The translations under genes and the position numbers were made by a program. From Myxococcota bacterium (GTDB taxonomy: Bacteria > Myxococcota_A > UBA796 > UBA9615 > JAKLKC01): DNA of 64,000 nt. Under the pieces are notes generated by a model. That model ran no database searches and was not told where the DNA came from. It worked only from the letters and a program-made list of their open reading frames with translations. Below are positions 1-7,415 of this stretch, piece by piece (the first letter of the stretch is position 1; each line of letters begins with the position of its first letter). Where the stretch lies: the NCBI GenBank assembly GCA_023150875.1, contig JAKLKC010000002.1, positions 198,846-262,845 on the forward strand. The letters run 5' to 3'.

Positions 1-1
1 C

Positions 2-1129
2 TGGCAGCCCTCGGACACCGACAACGTCGCCCTGTGGATGGGTGGGATGGGGATCTTCCAAGACACCGAGGACGACGCCGGGGTGCTCACGGGGATCGCC
101 GACGCCCGCGCCCTCCTGCTGGCCGCCGAGGTGCTGGCCGCGGGCGCCCCTCCGGACTCCGGCCGGAGCGCCTCCCTGGCGGAGGCCTGGCGGGAGCTCT
201 CCCTGGCCCAGGTGAGCGACGCAACGGGATGGAACCCCTTCGCCACGGAGGTCGACTACTCCCACCGCCACGCCGAGGCGACCTCCGCGCTGGCGGCGGA
301 CGTCGCCGCCACGGCGCTGCGGGACCTGGGGGTGGCCCCGGGCACCGAGGTCGACGTCGACGCCTCCATCGGCACCTACTCCGAGGCGCCCGCCGACGGC
401 ACCGCCGGGGAGTGGATCGACGTCGAGGAGGGAGGAGGTCCGCTGGCGGTCGAGGTCGTCGCCGCCGGGCGGGAGGCGCGGACGGTGTGGCAGCGGCACG
501 GCCAGCGGGAGGGCCTCCACCGGGTCCACGTCGACCTGGGCGTGCCGGCCGGAGGGGAGCGCACGGCGACGGTCCGCTTCCCCCTCTCCCTGGACGAGCT
601 CGCCTGGTCCCCCGCCCTGGCGGAGGACCGCGTCGACCGGGTGCCCCTCGCCGATCTGGCGGGGGGCGGGGACTTCACCGTCCCGTTGGCCAACGGGCTG
701 ATCGGCCTGGCGGACGACCTGTGGCTGGTGGCCGACACCCGGACCGTCCACGCCGCGGGCTGGGTGTCGGGGACGTCGGGCGCGGTCGCCTTCGACGACG
801 AGACGCTGCCCGCGGCGGGCGCCGTGCGCTGGACCTTCCTGGTGCTCGCCGGCCCGGAGGGAGACGCCATCGCCCTCGCCGACGCGACGAACGTGCGCCC
901 CACCGTGCGGATCGCCGCCTCCCTCGCCCCCGAAGCCCCCCCCGGCGACGGCGGCGATCCCCCGCCCGAAGAGGAGGCGGGCTGCGGCTGTTCGGCCTCC
1001 GGGACCTCCGGACCCGCGGGCTGGCCCCTCGTCGCCGCCGCCGTCGCCGCCGCTTCGGCCCGCCGGCGACGAGACGAGAACGGGGCCCGAGGGCCCTCCA
1101 CTCGCGATGCCGGGACCGGCCGCTCTTGA
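2..1129 (+). CDS. C-terminal part of a secreted protein with MYXO-CTERM-like tail (5' truncated by window edge)
   Basis: The frame is already open at base 2, so the true start lies upstream. About 375 residues are visible. The N-terminal part is Trp/Asp-rich and includes a VSDATGWNP segment followed by EVDYSHRHAEA. This is reminiscent of C-terminal regions of large glycoside-hydrolase-like secreted proteins, but the match is from memory and weak. The end is clearer: a Pro/Glu linker, the Cys motif GCGCS, a hydrophobic stretch (GWPLVAAAVAAA) and an Arg cluster (RRRR). That architecture is the MYXO-CTERM type of surface-sorting tail known from myxobacteria. About 15 extra residues follow the Arg cluster. 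The catalytic function is unassigned; the surface location is a reasonable inference. Confidence 0.7.
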   Translation, partial: WQPSDTDNVALWMGGMGIFQDTEDDAGVLTGIADARALLLAAEVLAAGAPPDSGRSASLAEAWRELSLAQVSDATGWNPFATEVDYSHRHAEATSALAADVAATALRDLGVAPGTEVDVDASIGTYSEAPADGTAGEWIDVEEGGGPLAVEVVAAGREARTVWQRHGQREGLHRVHVDLGVPAGGERTATVRFPLSLDELAWSPALAEDRVDRVPLADLAGGGDFTVPLANGLIGLADDLWLVADTRTVHAAGWVSGTSGAVAFDDETLPAAGAVRWTFLVLAGPEGDAIALADATNVRPTVRIAASLAPEAPPGDGGDPPPEEEAGCGCSASGTSGPAGWPLVAAAVAAASARRRRDENGARGPSTRDAGTGRS

Positions 1130-1155
1130 CTCCCGCCACGGAACGCCTCTAACTT
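1126..1155 (+). promoter_or_regulatory. Putative sigma70-type promoter for the small gene at 1216
   Basis: TTGACT (1126-1131), an 18-nt spacer and TAACTT (1150-1155). The -35 box overlaps the stop codon of the upstream gene. Transcription would start about 50 nt before the start at 1216. Confidence 0.4.
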
Positions 1156-1215
1156 GATGCATTCCCCCGCGGGAGCAGGCTTCGCTGCCCCATGCGGGCT
1201 GGACCGGAGGCTACG

Positions 1216-1380
1216 ATGGGAAAGGCCCTCGCCCTGACCCTGGTGGCCGGACTGGCGCTCGCCGCCGCGGCCCCGCCGGTCTGTGGCCTCATCGCGGGGG
1301 TCGCGCTGGCCGCGCGCGCCGAACCACCGCCGGAGGAGCCCCCTCCTCCACCCCCGCCGCCGCCGCCCGAGCCGATCTAG
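1216..1380 (+). CDS. Small hydrophobic protein with poly-proline tail
   Basis: A 54-residue protein. The ATG at 1216 is chosen over the in-frame ATG at 1192 because GGAGG (1206-1210) sits 5 nt before it. Residues 1-40 are hydrophobic and look like a signal peptide or a single membrane segment ([17 protein letters not shown]), with one Cys in a second hydrophobic part. The last 18 residues are almost only Pro and Glu. No family is recognised. The promoter-like sequence and good ribosome binding site suggest it is expressed, but a gene this short in GC-rich DNA could be spurious. Confidence 0.45.
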   Translation: MGKALALTLVAGLALAAAAPPVCGLIAGVALAARAEPPPEEPPPPPPPPPPEPI

Positions 1381-1420
1381 CGCCCTCGGCGGCGCCCTCC
1401 CCGCGGTCCCGTGGCTGCGG

Positions 1421-1426
1421 TAGACT
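1421..1426 (+). promoter_or_regulatory. -10 box of lysC, leaderless arrangement
   Basis: TAGACT is followed by exactly 7 nt and then the lysC ATG at 1434, so the predicted transcript start coincides with the start codon. No Shine-Dalgarno sequence precedes the ATG. No good -35 box is visible. Confidence 0.45.
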
Positions 1427-1433
1427 CGCGCCC

Positions 1434-2672
1434 ATGGGCATCGTCGTCCAGAAGTACGGTGGTTCCTCCGTCGCCGACGTCGACCGCCTGAGGGCCATCG
1501 CCCGCCGGGTGGTGGCCAGCGTCGAGGGGGGGGATCACCCCGTCGTGGTGGTCTCGGCCATGGGCAAGACCACCGACGAGCTGCTGGGCCTGGCCCGGAG
1601 GATCAGCGAGCGGCCCGGGCGCCGGGAGCTGGACATGCTGGTCAGCGTCGGCGAGCGGATCTCCATGGCGCTGCTGGCCATGGCCATCCACGACGCCGGC
1701 CACCGGGCGATCTCGTTCACGGGGAGCCAGAGCGGCATCATCACCGACGACCGGCACTTCGACGCCCGCATCGTCGAGGTCCGTCCCGCCCGGATCCTGG
1801 AGGCCCTGGGCCGGGGAGACGTGGTGATCGTGGCGGGCTACCAGGGAGTGAGCCGGAGCCGCGAGGTGACCACCCTGGGCCGAGGCGGCTCCGACACCAC
1901 CGCCGTCGCCCTGGCCGCCGCCCTGGAGGCCGACCACTGCGAGATCTGCTCCGACGTGGACGGCGTGTGGACGGCCGACCCCAGGCTCGTCCCCGAGGCG
2001 CGCCGGATCGACCACCTCTCCCACGGCGAGGTCCTGGAGCTCGCCCACGGTGGGGCGAAGGTGCTGGCGGCCACGGCGATGGAGTACGCGCGCCGCTCGG
2101 GGATCGCCGTCTGGGCCCGCTCCACGTTCGCGCCCGGCCCGGGGACCCGGGTGGACGCGATGCCCTCGGACCGGGGGCTGGGGGGGGCGGTCGCCGTCGC
2201 CGGGGAGCCGTCGGTGCCGGTGGTCCGCTGCCCGGGGGGGTCCGGCGCGTGGCGGCGCCTCCTGGCGGCCCTGGACCGCGCCGGTCTCTCCTGGCGCCAC
2301 GCCCGCGCCGTGGATGACGGGTTGGAGGTCTGGCTGGACCCCCGGTCCCACCCGGACGCGGCCGGCGAGGCGAGCCGGGTCGCCGGTGCGTACGGGGGAG
2401 GCGCGGTGAGCCTGGGCGGTCTCGGGACGGTCACCGTCGTGGGCGCCGACGCCGCCGCGTCGCCCTCCGTGGCCGCTGGCCTCCTCGCCACGGTGGAGGG
2501 GGCGGGGGTGGCGCCGCGGGGGCTCGCCTCGACGCCTTTCGGAGTCGCCTGCTTGCTGGACGGGCAGGCCGTGCCTACCCTGATCCGGGCACTCCACCGG
2601 ACCTTCGTCGAACCCCATGGCCGCGTCGGCGAAGGAGCCCCGGGTGTTGCGGGTCCGGGAGGGGGCCGGTAG
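1434..2672 (+). CDS. lysC: Aspartate kinase
   Basis: Catalyses ATP-dependent phosphorylation of L-aspartate, the first step towards lysine, threonine, methionine and diaminopimelate. The 412-residue length is normal for the family. The N terminus has the signature [11 protein letters not shown]. The nucleotide/substrate region [15 protein letters not shown] and the stretch [15 protein letters not shown] are classical. The C-terminal regulatory half is divergent: the ACT-type segment near residue 330 ([20 protein letters not shown]) lacks the usual downstream ISTSEI-like effector motif and has [12 protein letters not shown] instead. Feedback control may therefore differ. A -10 box lies 7 nt before the ATG. 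The pssA promoter lies inside the 3' end of this gene. Confidence 0.93.
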   Translation: MGIVVQKYGGSSVADVDRLRAIARRVVASVEGGDHPVVVVSAMGKTTDELLGLARRISERPGRRELDMLVSVGERISMALLAMAIHDAGHRAISFTGSQSGIITDDRHFDARIVEVRPARILEALGRGDVVIVAGYQGVSRSREVTTLGRGGSDTTAVALAAALEADHCEICSDVDGVWTADPRLVPEARRIDHLSHGEVLELAHGGAKVLAATAMEYARRSGIAVWARSTFAPGPGTRVDAMPSDRGLGGAVAVAGEPSVPVVRCPGGSGAWRRLLAALDRAGLSWRHARAVDDGLEVWLDPRSHPDAAGEASRVAGAYGGGAVSLGGLGTVTVVGADAAASPSVAAGLLATVEGAGVAPRGLASTPFGVACLLDGQAVPTLIRALHRTFVEPHGRVGEGAPGVAGPGGGR

Positions 2673-2675
2673 ACT
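2647..2675 (+). promoter_or_regulatory. Putative sigma70-type promoter for pssA
   Basis: TTGCGG (2647-2652), a 17-nt spacer and TAGACT (2670-2675), overlapping the end of lysC. The predicted leader before the ATG at 2730 is about 48 nt. This suggests pssA can be transcribed independently of lysC. Confidence 0.5.
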
Positions 2676-2729
2676 TCGGCCGGTGCAGGGGACCTTCCGG
2701 TCACCGGCCAGGGGGAAGAGCGCGCCACG

Positions 2730-3560
2730 ATGCTCCGCTACGCACTGCGACCCGCGAACCTGTTCACCGCCACCAGCCTCTTCTGCGGGCTGTACTCGAT
2801 CATGCTGTCCGCCGGCGCCACCAGCGGGGACAGCCAGGTCCTGTTCCAGGCGGCGATCCTCATCATGGTGGCCGGCCTGTTCGACATGCTCGACGGGCCG
2901 GTGGCGCGGATCACCCGCACCCAGAGCGACTTCGGGATCCAGTTCGACTCCCTGGCGGACGTCGTCAGCTTCGGCGTCGCCCCGGGGGTGCTCCTCTACA
3001 AGTGGGGGCTCGACACCTTCGGGGGCTGGGGCTTCTTCTTCGCGTTCCTCTTCACCCTGGCGGGAGCCCTCCGCCTCGCCCGCTTCAACGTCCAGACGGG
3101 CCACTCGGATCCCCGCTTCTCCACGGGCCTGACCATCACCAGCGCCGGGATGATGGTGGCGGCCCTGGTCATCCACCACCACCACGTGAAGCCGGGCGAG
3201 CTGGCCAACCACCTGACGGTGCTCGCCTTCGCGCTGCTGCTGAGCTACCTCATGGTCAGCAACGTCCGGTTCCGGACCACCAAGTGGTTCCGGCCCAACC
3301 TGGCGACCATGGTGGGGGTGGCCCTCTTCGTCTTCGGCGTGCTGGCCATCAACATCCTCTTCGACGTCACCTTCGTCTTCGTCGCCATCGGCTACACCTA
3401 CATCGGGTGGGGACTGCTGGAGGAGGTGGTGAGGGTCGGCCGCCGGGCGGCCCGTCGCGGCGCCACCTGGTACGCGGGCGGCCTTGGCGCGAGCCACGAC
3501 CCCGGTTACGGCGACGAGGACGACGAGGACGACGAGGAGCCCGAGCCCCGCGCCCTGTAG
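2730..3560 (+). CDS. pssA: CDP-diacylglycerol--serine O-phosphatidyltransferase
   Basis: Transfers a phosphatidyl group from CDP-diacylglycerol to L-serine, the committed step to phosphatidylserine and then phosphatidylethanolamine, in the inner membrane. The CDP-alcohol phosphatidyltransferase signature D-G-x2-A-R-x8-G-x3-D-x3-D is intact (DGPVAR ... GIQFDSLAD, about residues 54-76). The N terminus RPANLFTATSLFCGLYS is typical of the PssA subgroup. Several hydrophobic segments follow, as expected for a 6-8 TM enzyme. The last 20 residues are almost entirely Asp/Glu, an unusual acidic cytoplasmic tail. The segment GKSAPR-type basic DNA before the ATG gives a purine-rich ribosome binding site (GGGGAAG). 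Confidence 0.92.
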   Translation: MLRYALRPANLFTATSLFCGLYSIMLSAGATSGDSQVLFQAAILIMVAGLFDMLDGPVARITRTQSDFGIQFDSLADVVSFGVAPGVLLYKWGLDTFGGWGFFFAFLFTLAGALRLARFNVQTGHSDPRFSTGLTITSAGMMVAALVIHHHHVKPGELANHLTVLAFALLLSYLMVSNVRFRTTKWFRPNLATMVGVALFVFGVLAINILFDVTFVFVAIGYTYIGWGLLEEVVRVGRRAARRGATWYAGGLGASHDPGYGDEDDEDDEEPEPRAL

Positions 3561-3584
3561 GGATGGCGGGCGGCGCTCACGCCC

Positions 3585-3602
3585 GGGGCGGTGGGCCGCC
3601 CC
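3585..3602. terminator. Hairpin between convergent genes
   Basis: Perfect 7-bp stem GGGGCGG / CCGCCCC with a TGGG loop, between the stop of pssA (3560) and the stop of the opposite-strand gene (3606). There is no T-tract. It is a plausible bidirectional terminator. Confidence 0.45.
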
Positions 3603-3605
3603 GAC

Positions 3606-4301
3606 CTACTTGGGCTCGCCCCCCGAGCGGGACCGGGGACCACCGCCGACGACCCGGAGGGCGCGGACGATCTGCGACTCGGTCCAGATCTCGTCGGGGG
3701 CGTCCCGCAGGCTGAACTTCTCACCCTGCATGATCGACACGCCCCCGAGCCCGCTGCGGCCGATCAGGCCGCACTCCCAGAAGGACGCGCGCTCCAGCAT
3801 CCCGTGGATGTCGCGGGTGGTCCACCTCTCCCCGGAGATCGCGTACCACGCCGACGTCACCAGTCGGACTGCGGCGCTCTTGGGGACGGTCGGCTGGATG
3901 ACCACGATGCGGGCCTTGGTGCGCAGGACGCGGTAGACCTCCCGGAGCCCCTGGACCGCGAGGCTCTCCCCCAGCGCGGCGAGGCTGTCGAGCCACACGG
4001 CGCCGGCGACCTGCTCCGAGGCGTAGGGGAGGGCTCGGTCCGCCGCGGGGGGGATCACCAGGCCGGGGGCGCCCCCCTCCTGGTGCGCGAGGGAGCCCGG
4101 CGGCCGGATCGCCGTCACCACGTCCACCTGTCCACCGGCCCCGGCGGCGGCACGGAGGTCCTCCACGAGGGCCTCGTCCCAACCCACCAGGAGCAGGAAT
4201 GCCCCCGGATGGACGCCGAGCCCGTGCAGGACTCGCTCGGCCTGACGGCTGCGGAAGGGTCGCGTTGACGCGGTCGGTGTCCCGCTCTGGGCGCCCGTCA
4301 T
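3606..4301 (-). CDS. SAM-dependent methyltransferase-like protein
   Basis: A 231-residue protein with the alternating beta/alpha pattern of class I methyltransferases: LLLVGWDEALVEDLRAAAGA (first strand region), QVDVVTA, an acidic to hydrophobic stretch, then LGESLAVQGLREVYRVLRTKARIVVIQP, which matches the LREVxRVLKPGGRLVL strand-4/5 region. The glycine-rich SAM motif (GxGxG) is not evident, having become LVGWD, so activity is uncertain. The ATG at 4301 is chosen over the in-frame ATG at 4382 because the protein pattern begins after it. It faces pssA tail to tail. The substrate is unknown. The 244 bp upstream (4302-4545) hold nothing recognisable. Confidence 0.6.
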   Translation of the reverse strand: MTGAQSGTPTASTRPFRSRQAERVLHGLGVHPGAFLLLVGWDEALVEDLRAAAGAGGQVDVVTAIRPPGSLAHQEGGAPGLVIPPAADRALPYASEQVAGAVWLDSLAALGESLAVQGLREVYRVLRTKARIVVIQPTVPKSAAVRLVTSAWYAISGERWTTRDIHGMLERASFWECGLIGRSGLGGVSIMQGEKFSLRDAPDEIWTESQIVRALRVVGGGPRSRSGGEPK

Positions 4302-4545
4302 GACGATGCACCTGTGCCCGGCCGCCCCCCCGATCCAGCGGAGGGGCGACCCATCGCCCGGCGAACCGACCCTGTACGGCACGGCCGGCGGGAGCCCCGG
4401 GGGCCCGCGCGGTGCCGACGCACGATGACGATTACACGGCCCGCCGCACCGGCTGTCAAACGGGCTCCTCCCCGGCCTCCCTCCCGGACCATCCCCACCG
4501 CGGCCCGCGGGGATCCCGCCGCGGTGGACCCACCGGCCTTGCCGC

Positions 4546-7215
4546 TCACCTCCGGCCCTCGTCGCGGCTCCGGCGGGCCCCCGCTCCTTCCTCGCCGCGC
4601 CCCAGGACCTCGGCCCGAAGCTCCTCGATCCGTGCCCGAAGGGCGTCGTCGTCCGGGGTCCACCCCAGGGCGTGAAGGCCCGCCAAGATCGCCTCCCCGT
4701 ATCGGTCGCGGGCCAGGTAGGCCGCCTCGATCTCCCGGAACCGGCGCGCCGCCTCCCCGGGCGAGGCGCCTGCGAGGGCGCGCTCCATGAGGCGGAACGG
4801 GCCCGTGGATGCCTGGAGCAGCATCTCGAAGTTGGCGTCCTCGGTCCGGTAGTGGAGCATCCGTGGGGCGGAGAACTCGATCCGCATGTTGTCGTCGGTG
4901 TTCAGGGGGGCACCCCGGGTGAGGGGGGCCAGGTCCACCTCGTCCATGAGGTAGTAGGTCAGGAGGTCGGCGACGCCCCGGACCCCTATCCTCGACAGAT
5001 CGGCGGCGGGACGCTCGGCTTGAATGGCCGCCTCCACCCGGGGAAGGTCCATCTGCAGGGGCCGCGCCGAGCCCACCAGGATCAGATCTCCCGCCTCCAC
5101 GGGCGAGTAGACCAGGGCGTACGGGAAGACCGACGAGAAGGTGCGCAGGAGCGACTTCAGGTCGTCCGTGCCCATGCCGTAAAGCTGCACCCACTGGCAG
5201 AAGACCCCGTCCGGGGCGAGCCGGTCGCGTCCGAGCTGGAAGAACTCCCGGGTGAAGAGGTTGCTCACCCCGCTGATCCACGGGTTGCTGGGCTCGTTGA
5301 CGATGACGTCGTAGGGTCGGTCGGCGAGGAAGAGGTGGTTGCGGGCGTCGCCCGCGATCATCCGGACCCGGGGATCGGCCAGGGGGTTGCCGTTCCACTC
5401 GGAGAAGTACCGGGAAGCCTCGATGACGGAGGGCTCGATCTCCAGGATCTCCAGTTGGCCCAGGTCGTGGGTCAGCACCGATCCGGCGGTGATCCCGCTG
5501 GCCAGTCCCACCAGGAGCACGCGGTCCGCCCGCGCCGCGAAGTGGAAGGGCAGGTGCCCCAGGAGGATCTGGGTGGGCATGTCGGCGGACGTGGAGGCGT
5601 CGACCTTGCCGTTGTTGGCGAGCCACACGTTCCCCGAGCCCTGGGACCGGCCCACGATGACCACCGTGGACGGGCCCTCGGCGTAGTACAGGACCTCGAA
5701 GTCGGAGATCGCGTGGTTGAGCACCGCCTCGCGGCTGTAGTCCGAGAGGTTGTCCACGTAGGTGTACATGCCGGCGCTCATCAGGAGGGGGTCCCACCTT
5801 GGGAAGGCGAGGGCGGTCAGCGCCAGGGCCGCGGCGGCGGCACCGGCGGCGGCGAGGCGGGTCCGCCCCCGCAGGGCAAGGGCGAGGGCGAGGCCGGCGG
5901 CCACCTGGACGGCCACCACGGCCCGGACCGTGGGCTGGATGCCGATCCCCGGGACCAGCAGGAAGCCGGCGGAGAGGGCGCCGGCGATGGCGCCGACGGT
6001 GTTCCAGGCATACAGGCGGCCGACGTCGCTGCCGACGGTCCTCGCGTCCTTCACCCGCACCGCCACCGCGAAGGGCATGACCGCGCCCATGAACAGGGTG
6101 GCGGGCATCATCACCGCCCCCGCCAGCAGGAGCTTCATCCCGTAGAGCAGGTCGTCGTGGCCCGAGATCAGGCCGTAGAGCCCGACGAACCAGAACGGCA
6201 TCTGGCCGAAGGTCCAGCTCGTGCCCCACGCCGCCAGTCCGGCCCCCACCAGGCAGGCCACCAGCGCCGGGAGGGGCCGGATCCGCCGGGCGAGGCGGGT
6301 CGCCGCGGCGGTCCCGCCGGCGAGCCCCGACAGGAAGGCCAGCAGCATCAAGGAGAACGAGTAGACGGAGTTGTCGAGGACGAGGGTCAGGACCCGGGAC
6401 CACGCGACCTCGAGGGCCATCGCGCAGGCGCCGCTGACCGCGAAGGCGGCGGCGGCGGCGGATCCGGCCCACCGGGGCGGCGCGGGGCGCACCGCCGGGG
6501 CGCCGGCGGTGGCGGCCGGGGCGGGTACGCCCTCCGACGGATCGGCTTCCCTCTCCCGCTCCGCCGCGGCGCCCATGCGCCAGGCCACGATCGCCAGCAA
6601 GGCGTTGGTGGCGGCCGCGATGAGGAGGGTGGAGCGGATCCCGGCGTAGGGCAGGAGCAGGAAGCCGGCCGACCCCACCCCGAGCACCGCCCCAAGGGTG
6701 TTCGCGGCGTAGAGCCCGCCGACCCTCGTCCCCGCCTGGTCGGCCCGGCGCACCACCGCGCGGGAGAGCAGGGGCAGCGTCGCTCCCATGGCCGCGGTGG
6801 GGATCAGCAGCAGCCCCAGCACCGAGACCAGGTGGAACGCCACCGATGCCCCAGGCCCCGGCTGCAGGACCCGCCAATAGGCCCGGTACAGGTCCGCGGC
6901 GCCGTCCATGAGCAGCGGGAAGGCGAGGGCGTACGCGCCGATCCCCAGCTCCAGGACGGCGTAGGCCCGCAGGGGCCGCACCCGGTCGGCCACCCTGGCC
7001 CCGGCGAGTCCCCCGATGGCCAGCCCCCCCATGAAGGCGGCGAGCACCGTGGAGATGGCCGGCTGGGTCGCCCCGAAGACCAGGGTGATCATCCGGACCC
7101 AGACCACCTCGTACACCAGCGCCGTGGCCCCCGAGACGGCGAAGAGCAGGTACAGGGCGGCGCGGGTCGGGTCCGCGGCGCGGTCCCTGGCGTAGGCGTT
7201 CTCGGTCGGGCTCAT
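4546..7215 (-). CDS. Polytopic membrane protein fused to a spermidine-synthase-like domain
   Basis: 889 residues in three parts. Residues 1-220 and about 235-490 are two blocks of hydrophobic helices, the first opening with LLFAVSGATALVYEVVWVRM, the signature of the fused MFS/spermidine-synthase family. Residues about 560-800 form an aminopropyltransferase-like Rossmann domain: VLLVGLASGITAGSVLTHD, LEILEIEPSV, RVRMIAGDARNHL and YDVIVNEPSNPWISG. The C terminus is rich in Arg and Glu. In this family polyamine synthesis has rarely been shown, and the Asp-rich active site of true spermidine synthases is replaced by NEPSNPW. The membrane part may present or transport the product. It is divergent from the TPR gene at 7416, sharing a 200-bp intergenic region. 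Confidence 0.85.
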   Translation of the reverse strand: MSPTENAYARDRAADPTRAALYLLFAVSGATALVYEVVWVRMITLVFGATQPAISTVLAAFMGGLAIGGLAGARVADRVRPLRAYAVLELGIGAYALAFPLLMDGAADLYRAYWRVLQPGPGASVAFHLVSVLGLLLIPTAAMGATLPLLSRAVVRRADQAGTRVGGLYAANTLGAVLGVGSAGFLLLPYAGIRSTLLIAAATNALLAIVAWRMGAAAEREREADPSEGVPAPAATAGAPAVRPAPPRWAGSAAAAAFAVSGACAMALEVAWSRVLTLVLDNSVYSFSLMLLAFLSGLAGGTAAATRLARRIRPLPALVACLVGAGLAAWGTSWTFGQMPFWFVGLYGLISGHDDLLYGMKLLLAGAVMMPATLFMGAVMPFAVAVRVKDARTVGSDVGRLYAWNTVGAIAGALSAGFLLVPGIGIQPTVRAVVAVQVAAGLALALALRGRTRLAAAGAAAAALALTALAFPRWDPLLMSAGMYTYVDNLSDYSREAVLNHAISDFEVLYYAEGPSTVVIVGRSQGSGNVWLANNGKVDASTSADMPTQILLGHLPFHFAARADRVLLVGLASGITAGSVLTHDLGQLEILEIEPSVIEASRYFSEWNGNPLADPRVRMIAGDARNHLFLADRPYDVIVNEPSNPWISGVSNLFTREFFQLGRDRLAPDGVFCQWVQLYGMGTDDLKSLLRTFSSVFPYALVYSPVEAGDLILVGSARPLQMDLPRVEAAIQAERPAADLSRIGVRGVADLLTYYLMDEVDLAPLTRGAPLNTDDNMRIEFSAPRMLHYRTEDANFEMLLQASTGPFRLMERALAGASPGEAARRFREIEAAYLARDRYGEAILAGLHALGWTPDDDALRARIEELRAEVLGRGEEGAGARRSRDEGRR

Positions 7216-7337
7216 GGCGGAGGGGTGGGAGGTGCCCCCTGGGTCGGGTGTCCCGGACGGCAGGCGGCGGCAGGATAGCCGGTTTCCGGGGCGTCCGGGG
7301 GCGCGGGCGGCCGGGGCCCCTCCCCTGCTCCGCCGGC

Positions 7338-7366
7338 TTGAAAGCCCTGGCGTCCTTCTCTAGAGT
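7338..7366 (+). promoter_or_regulatory. Putative sigma70-type promoter for the TPR/zinc-finger gene
   Basis: TTGAAA (7338-7343), a 17-nt spacer and TAGAGT (7361-7366). The leader to the ATG at 7416 is about 43 nt. Confidence 0.5.
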
Positions 7367-7415
7367 CGGTGGCCGAGCCCCGGACCGTCCCGCTCCCCCG
7401 CCTCCTCCGCCCCCC

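Noticed and set aside
1377..3497. Long open frame on the minus strand opposite lysC and pssA
   Set aside because: It mirrors two well-supported genes, has low-complexity His/Asp/Gly/Pro composition and no domain. Long antisense frames are expected at this GC content. The same applies to those opposite the spermidine-synthase-like, TonB-receptor and protease genes.
4546..7215. Calling this gene a true spermidine synthase (speE)
   Set aside because: The catalytic loop is NEPSNPW rather than the polyamine-binding motif, and the protein is a membrane fusion, so no polyamine activity can be claimed.
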